Program-made: the position numbers and the translations under genes
In this document: piece after piece, positions 59,893 through 64,000 of the stretch
Layout: every line of letters starts with the position of its first letter
Numbering within the stretch: the stretch's first letter is position 1
Assembly (NCBI RefSeq): GCF_000243115.2
Contig: NZ_CP007035.1
Span: forward strand, 1,178,001-1,242,000
DNA: 64,000 nucleotides
From: Niabella soli DSM 19437
Lineage (GTDB): Bacteria > Bacteroidota > Bacteroidia > Chitinophagales > Chitinophagaceae
Direction: 5' to 3'
Notes under the pieces: model-generated
What the model was told of the DNA's origin: nothing
What the model saw: the letters and a program-made list of their open reading frames with translations, nothing else
Database searches by the model: none

Positions 59893-60768
59893 ATGAGATC
59901 TATGTATAAGAGAAAGGAATTTCTTAGAGTATCCGGCGGCCTGGCATTGGGCCTTGCTTTTGGTTCGGTAGCAGAAGCCTGCTCCCCATCAAAAGGAAGC
60001 ATAGCGCGATTAGGATTACAGTTGTATAGCCTGCGGGATGATTTGCCCAAAGATCCGAAAGGGGTACTGAAACAGGTAGCCGCCTTTGGGTATAAAGATG
60101 TGGAAAGTTTTGAAGGCGCCGAAGGAATGTTCTGGGGAATGGGCCATAAAGGGTTTAAACAGTATATGGACAGCTTGGGGATGCAGATCGTCAGCAGTCA
60201 CTGTGACTATAAAAAAGACTTTGAAAAAAAAGCAGCCGAGGCTGCTGAGATCGGGATGAGTTACCTGATCTGCCCCTGGGTTGGCCCCCAGAAAACACTG
60301 GATGATTATAAAAAACTGGCCGAAGAATTTAACCAGGCGGGGGCTATTTGTAAAAAGAACGGGATCCGCTTTGCCTACCACAACCACGATTACAGCTTTA
60401 CCTTACAGGACGGCCAATATCCGCAGGATATTTTCATGGAGCAAACGGATAAAAGCCTGGTAGATTTTGAAATGGATATTTATTGGGTAGTGACCGCCGG
60501 GCAGGATCCTATTGCCTGGCTGAAAAAATATAACGGGCGTTTCCGGCTCTGTCATATTAAAGACCGGAAAAAAGGCGTGGCCCCTACAAAAGGAGAACCC
60601 AACCTGAGCGTAATTGTGGGAACGGGATCTATCGATTTTAAAAAGATCCTGGCGGCTGCCCGCACAGAAGGAATGAAACATTATATTGTAGAACAGGAAG
60701 CCTACGAGAAAGCGCCCATTGAGTGTGTAAAAGAAGACGCGATCTATTTAAATAAATTGACCTTTTAA
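59893..60768 (+). CDS. Sugar phosphate isomerase/epimerase with export signal
   Basis: A 291-residue xylose-isomerase-like TIM barrel. The N-terminus KRKEFLRVSGGLALGLAFGS resembles a Tat signal with KR in place of RR, ending at VAEAC, a possible lipobox. Ligand-containing stretches are AYHNHDYSF, FEMDIYWV, LCHIKDRKKG and VEQEAY. Third gene of the plus-strand operon, 14 nt after its neighbour. Two related exported isomerases side by side suggest sequential or parallel steps on an oxidised sugar. ATG at 59893 or 59902 are equally possible. Confidence 0.88.
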   Translation: MRSMYKRKEFLRVSGGLALGLAFGSVAEACSPSKGSIARLGLQLYSLRDDLPKDPKGVLKQVAAFGYKDVESFEGAEGMFWGMGHKGFKQYMDSLGMQIVSSHCDYKKDFEKKAAEAAEIGMSYLICPWVGPQKTLDDYKKLAEEFNQAGAICKKNGIRFAYHNHDYSFTLQDGQYPQDIFMEQTDKSLVDFEMDIYWVVTAGQDPIAWLKKYNGRFRLCHIKDRKKGVAPTKGEPNLSVIVGTGSIDFKKILAAARTEGMKHYIVEQEAYEKAPIECVKEDAIYLNKLTF

Positions 60769-60797
60769 CCTGCGTTAAACCAACCTATATATACTCT

Positions 60798-60830
60798 AAA
60801 AACCGGCAAACTCTGCGCCGGTTTTTTTTA
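60798..60830 (+). terminator. Terminator of the MFS-isomerase operon
   Basis: AAAAACCGGC (60798-60807) pairs with GCCGGTTTTT (60817-60826) around AAACTCTGC, followed by more T. It lies 30 nt after the last gene. Confidence 0.9.
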
Positions 60831-60858
60831 TTGTGCTAAAATAAATATGATAAAGACT

Positions 60859-60912
60859 AGTCGGGAAGACGGAAATGCGGGAAGAACCTTCCGCTTTGGC
60901 GCCTTCCCGGCC
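60859..60912. repeat. GGGAAG-type dispersed repeat, copy D
   Basis: The left part (60859-60884) begins AGTCGGGAAGACGGAAATGC and ends GGGAAG; the right part GCCTTCCCGGCC (60901-60912) is its partial complement. It sits between two facing terminators. Confidence 0.75.
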
Positions 60913-60917
60913 AACGC

Positions 60918-60946
60918 AAAAAAAACCGGCACATCACGCGCCGGTT
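60918..60946 (-). terminator. Terminator of the C-terminal protease gene
   Basis: On the minus strand AACCGGC pairs with GCCGGTT (plus 60940-60946 and 60924-60930), followed by a T-run (plus-strand A-run 60918-60925). It lies 22 nt after the protease stop. Confidence 0.85.
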
Positions 60947-60968
60947 AAAATATTTTTATACCGATGGA

Positions 60969-63128
60969 TCAATGAACCGCCGGAGCCGCAACATGGCCGT
61001 TCTTCGCCAGCTTGTCGATATTTGCCATATCGTTAACAACATCTACCGCCTGATCCAGGTAAATATCCTCGCTTAAAGACTTCTGCCATTTCTTGATCCT
61101 GTCTTCTTTATTCTTGTCTTCAATATTAGTAGTATTAGGATCATTGGGTAATAACGAAACGTTCAGCCTGTTTTTTAATCTGGAAACCGCAACGATCTGA
61201 TCCGCTTTCTGTTTGATCTCTTTCCGCTCCTGCCGGTAGGTATCAATATTTAAAGGATAGCTCCTGTCATTTTCTTTTGCCAGCCATTGCGCATCATCCT
61301 TAATTATTCTGAAAACACTATCAGACTTAAGACGTTCATTGCTCATCGTCTTTAATTCGGGAAGGTTCCAGGCACTCTTCCAGGGCGTATAAGCAGCTTT
61401 ACTGATCTCATCATAAGGTAATGCGTCCTTATTATCCCGCTCCCGTACTTTTGCACCTTCCAGCGGGCTGGCCAGCACAATATCCGGCTCCACCCCTTTT
61501 AACTGGGTAGATCCGCCACTGATCCGGTAGAATTTCTGTAAAGTAAGTTTTACGGTTCCCAGATCCGATTCTCCGTAGGTAATACCGGTTTTCGCATCCA
61601 AACCTATATTGCGTTGCACGGTACCCTTGCCATATGTGGAGGTACTGCCTATAATTACACCCCTGCCATAATCCTGGATCGCTGCGGCAAAGATCTCGGA
61701 TGCAGAAGCGCTGAACTCGTTCACCATTACCGCAAGCGGGCCGTCGTATAAAACAGAATCATCCTTTACGTCCAGCACATTGGCACGGTTAATACGATCT
61801 TTCACCTGCACCACCGGGCCTTTTCCTACAAATAAGCCCACCATTTGCACTACATCATACAAAGAACCACCGCCATTATTCCTCAGGTCGATAACAATTC
61901 CATCCACTTTGGCATCTTTCAGCTTTTGTACTTCTTTAGCTACATCGATCGAACTTCTTCTTCCGTTTGCATCATCAAAGGCCGCATAAAATTCCGGCAG
62001 GTAAATAATCCCGGTCTTTGTATTTTTTGAAGAATCATTTACAATGGCGCTCCGCGCGTAGGTGTCAATATCATTAACGATCTTTTCCCGTTTTAAGGAT
62101 ACCACTTTTATAGTTCCATTCGGTTTTTTGATCGTAAGCTTTACGATAGTTCCTTCCTTTCCGCGAATTAATTTCACCGCGTCCTGCACACCATATCCCA
62201 TCAGATCTTCAGACGGGCCATCGCCCTGGGCTACCTTCGTAATGATATCGCCCGGTTCCAGTTGGCCCGATTTTGCTGCCGGGCTGCCTACGTTACAGGA
62301 AACGATCTTTATTTTTCCATCGCCCTGCTGCAACAGCGCACCGATGCCATAAAAGGTTCCGCTCATTTCTTCATCAAAATACCGCTTATCTAACGGGGGC
62401 ATAAAATCCGTATGCGGGTCCATTATATTCGTAATAGCCAGCATAAACATGTTGAACTTATCGTCGGCAGTAAATTTAACTTTGTAACGTTCAAAAAAAC
62501 GGGTCATAACCGTATCCGTTTTTAACCGTGCTTCTTTCTCCAACTGCGCATCGGTTTTTACCGCATATCCTTTTTGACCTTTATTGCTTTTACGCTCATC
62601 CAGCAGGTCCACATAACGTTCCAAAGAAAGGTATTTCAGTTTTTTTCTCCAGCGATCTTCGCGCTCCTTTTCATTAGCAGGGTATTGTAATTGATCTCCA
62701 TCCAGTTGAACAGACTCATTTGTTTTGTAATCAAAGGGGCGGTTGAGTATCGCCGTTGTCCATTTTGTTGCCTCCGCATTTCTTCTGTCAAAAACAGATG
62801 AAATGGCCAGGAAACTTTTAACAGGTGCGCCTTTGATCTCATCATCAATTGCATCGCCATATAAAGCCTTCAGCGAATCATAATCCGATTTAAGAAAAAT
62901 GTTCTTCTCATGATCCAGGTCGCTCATAAATTTATCAAACACTTTTTCCGAAAATTTATCATCAATATTCTGCGGGCTGAAATGGGCCTGAGCCAGCAAC
63001 TGCCCCACCAGTTCCATGATCTGTTCATATTTGCCCGGAGGCGGGCCACTGCGGGCGATGGATGATTTAAAAGCTAAAAAAGAACCGGCCAGCAATAAAA
63101 TCAACAGCACAAAAGGTAATCTCTTCAT
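60969..63128 (-). CDS. prc: Carboxy-terminal processing protease (S41)
   Basis: A 719-residue periplasmic serine protease of the Tsp/Prc type, anchored by an N-terminal hydrophobic segment (FVLLILLLAGSFLAF). An N-terminal helical domain precedes a PDZ domain (GSPAAKSGQLEPGDIITKV), then the S41 catalytic domain with FSASASEIFAAAIQDYGRG (nucleophile Ser) and STYGKGTVQ (catalytic Lys). The C-terminal DUF3340-like helical part is present. It degrades or trims proteins by their C-termini. I chose ATG 63128 because the TAATTTTG promoter at 63163-63170 leaves no leader for the longer start. Confidence 0.94.
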   Translation of the reverse strand: MKRLPFVLLILLLAGSFLAFKSSIARSGPPPGKYEQIMELVGQLLAQAHFSPQNIDDKFSEKVFDKFMSDLDHEKNIFLKSDYDSLKALYGDAIDDEIKGAPVKSFLAISSVFDRRNAEATKWTTAILNRPFDYKTNESVQLDGDQLQYPANEKEREDRWRKKLKYLSLERYVDLLDERKSNKGQKGYAVKTDAQLEKEARLKTDTVMTRFFERYKVKFTADDKFNMFMLAITNIMDPHTDFMPPLDKRYFDEEMSGTFYGIGALLQQGDGKIKIVSCNVGSPAAKSGQLEPGDIITKVAQGDGPSEDLMGYGVQDAVKLIRGKEGTIVKLTIKKPNGTIKVVSLKREKIVNDIDTYARSAIVNDSSKNTKTGIIYLPEFYAAFDDANGRRSSIDVAKEVQKLKDAKVDGIVIDLRNNGGGSLYDVVQMVGLFVGKGPVVQVKDRINRANVLDVKDDSVLYDGPLAVMVNEFSASASEIFAAAIQDYGRGVIIGSTSTYGKGTVQRNIGLDAKTGITYGESDLGTVKLTLQKFYRISGGSTQLKGVEPDIVLASPLEGAKVRERDNKDALPYDEISKAAYTPWKSAWNLPELKTMSNERLKSDSVFRIIKDDAQWLAKENDRSYPLNIDTYRQERKEIKQKADQIVAVSRLKNRLNVSLLPNDPNTTNIEDKNKEDRIKKWQKSLSEDIYLDQAVDVVNDMANIDKLAKNGHVAAPAVH

Positions 63129-63162
63129 ATTTAATAAATATTTTAATACAGAACGCATCTTT

Positions 63163-63170
63163 CAAAATTA
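63163..63170 (-). promoter_or_regulatory. Promoter -7 element of the protease gene
   Basis: The minus strand reads TAATTTTG, an exact TAnnTTTG match 34 nt ahead of the chosen ATG. Confidence 0.45.
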
Positions 63171-63334
63171 ACTTAAAAAACGATGACTTACGTACTGATT
63201 AGCACGTATTTCTCTAAGATTTTGATAATTTTGGAGCAAATACCAGCCCAAAATCGTAAACACCTAATTTTTATTCATTTAATGGTCTTTATTTTATAAA
63301 AATCCTATTTTTACAACATCCTAAACCCGCTACT

Positions 63335-64000
63335 ATGCCAGCACACAATGATTCCAGTCAGATATTGCTTTTTCACGAATTGCTTTATGGCAGTTCCCGG
63401 TCGTCCCGGCGGGCCCGCCAATGCCTGATGACCGATTATAATTTCACCAGCCACCAGTTGCCGGGATACCTGCCCGGCGCTATGCAGGACGGTGTTTTAC
63501 GGCCCGATCCCGGGCGCAGCTATGTTTTCCGGTCTGTTCCCGATCACACTTATTCGTTCATAGACAGGAATGCGAATCAATTGAAAGGGCTGAAGCTGAA
63601 CGTTCCGAAAAATACGCAGCAAGTTGGGCCCGATCACCGGGCGGTTGCCGACCACACTTATTACCGCAAAAACCCGGCTGTTGAATATTTATCCCAAAAC
63701 TGGATACCCATCAGCTCCCTTGGGTTGGGCATTACAGGAACGGCTACAGAAGCCTATTTAAAAATAAAAAACTACAAGGGGTTTAAGGCGGCTGTGCAGG
63801 AAGGCAAGTTTATTGCCAACTGGAATGGGAAGCGGGTATGGAAGGCCGGTTTCCGCGGCAATGCCCGTGTATCTTCCAGCATTGTAGCCAGTGAAAAGGC
63901 GGCTTTTGAAGCGAGTTATAGTACGATGAAATTGGTAAAATCTATTGGTCATGCAGGTGCTTTTGCAGGAATAATCATTTCGGGAATTGATGCCTACAAT
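63335..64000 (+). CDS. Unrecognised protein, 3' end outside window, toxin-like style
   Basis: An open frame of 222 codons from ATG 63335 to the right edge with no stop. No family is recognised. The first 100 residues are polar with Pro, Asp-His-Thr-Tyr words repeated (PDHTYSF, ADHTYYRK) and no signal peptide. Residues about 125-200 include KIKNYKGFKAAVQEGKF and WNGKRVWKAGFRGNARV, then a Gly/Ala/Ile-rich hydrophobic helix, IGHAGAFAGIIISGIDAYN, at the edge. This layout recalls Bacteroidota polymorphic toxins in which such a helix precedes the C-terminal domain, but that is a stylistic inference. CCTATTTTTAC before the start is a weak promoter match. Confidence 0.65.
   Translation, partial: MPAHNDSSQILLFHELLYGSSRSSRRARQCLMTDYNFTSHQLPGYLPGAMQDGVLRPDPGRSYVFRSVPDHTYSFIDRNANQLKGLKLNVPKNTQQVGPDHRAVADHTYYRKNPAVEYLSQNWIPISSLGLGITGTATEAYLKIKNYKGFKAAVQEGKFIANWNGKRVWKAGFRGNARVSSSIVASEKAAFEASYSTMKLVKSIGHAGAFAGIIISGIDAYN

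Noticed and set aside
1-64000. tRNA, rRNA, tmRNA or RNase P genes
   Set aside because: I looked for cloverleaf T-arm words and rRNA core words in all gaps and found none; a computed scan would be decisive.

Overview
This window is a chromosomal stretch from a Bacteroidota bacterium, most likely of the family Chitinophagaceae. The gene set supports this: an ECF sigma factor overlapping an anti-sigma protein that carries a SusC-like motif, DUF1080 and sulfatase genes, YfhO, and an AraC regulator with an HMA-like N-terminus. So do the signals. Several genes are preceded by the Bacteroidota -7 element TAnnTTTG, Shine-Dalgarno sequences are weak, and the gaps are full of short dispersed repeats and palindromes. 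No rRNA, tRNA, CRISPR array, insertion sequence or prophage was seen. Most of the window is ordinary metabolic chromosome with genes on both strands in short operons.

Layout. 1-4.6 kb: central metabolism (a 5'-truncated phosphofructokinase of pyrophosphate-dependent type, pyruvate kinase, and serA on the other strand), with a degraded gene remnant and a structured repeat between pyk and serA. 4.7-8.4 kb: a lipoprotein serine hydrolase with a histone-like basic tail, then an octahaem cytochrome c fused to HEAT and TPR repeats. 8.3-17.1 kb: a surface-polysaccharide type cluster (four glycosyltransferases, two methyltransferases, a YfhO membrane protein) broken up by repeats. 17.3-23.6 kb: queuosine-precursor transporter, carA, a FKBP/BstA/Nudix operon, a secreted esterase, a small antitoxin-like protein and an orphan ABC ATPase. 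23.8-31.9 kb: aspartate kinase, an L,D-transpeptidase/TonB-domain fusion, threonine aldolase, pgi, a DUF151 nuclease, ispE and a glycosyltransferase.

32-36.7 kb: rocD, with a possible leader-peptide attenuator, a VIT-like membrane protein, and a sigma/anti-sigma pair. 36.8-39.8 kb: a minus-strand operon of GNAT, sulfatase and DUF1080. 40.3-45.4 kb: M1 aminopeptidase lipoprotein, cytidine deaminase, a DHFR-like reductase, a higBA toxin-antitoxin pair with a visible promoter/operator, and folB. 45.6-49.9 kb: trxB, a subclass B3 metallo-beta-lactamase with the GOB-type Gln ligand, and tex. 49.9-53.7 kb: a putative copper-handling module (HMA-AraC regulator, OsmC/Fe-S fusion, CopA ATPase). 53.8-55.2 kb: a Bax-inhibitor-1 family protein and a HEAT-like protein.

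55.2-60.8 kb: two divergent sugar operons. DUF1080, cytochrome c and a TIM-barrel isomerase run one way; an MFS permease and two Tat-type TIM-barrel isomerases run the other. A 12-bp sequence repeated in inverted orientation lies in front of each, which suggests shared control of a keto-sugar pathway. 61-63.1 kb: a C-terminal processing protease. At 63.3 kb an unrecognised gene begins and runs off the right edge; its style resembles a polymorphic toxin.

The most notable non-coding signal is the repeat landscape: four copies of a GGGAAG-rich inverted element, a 72-bp repeat found twice at the same distance from downstream genes, and very short perfect palindromes that appear to have inserted into older repeats.
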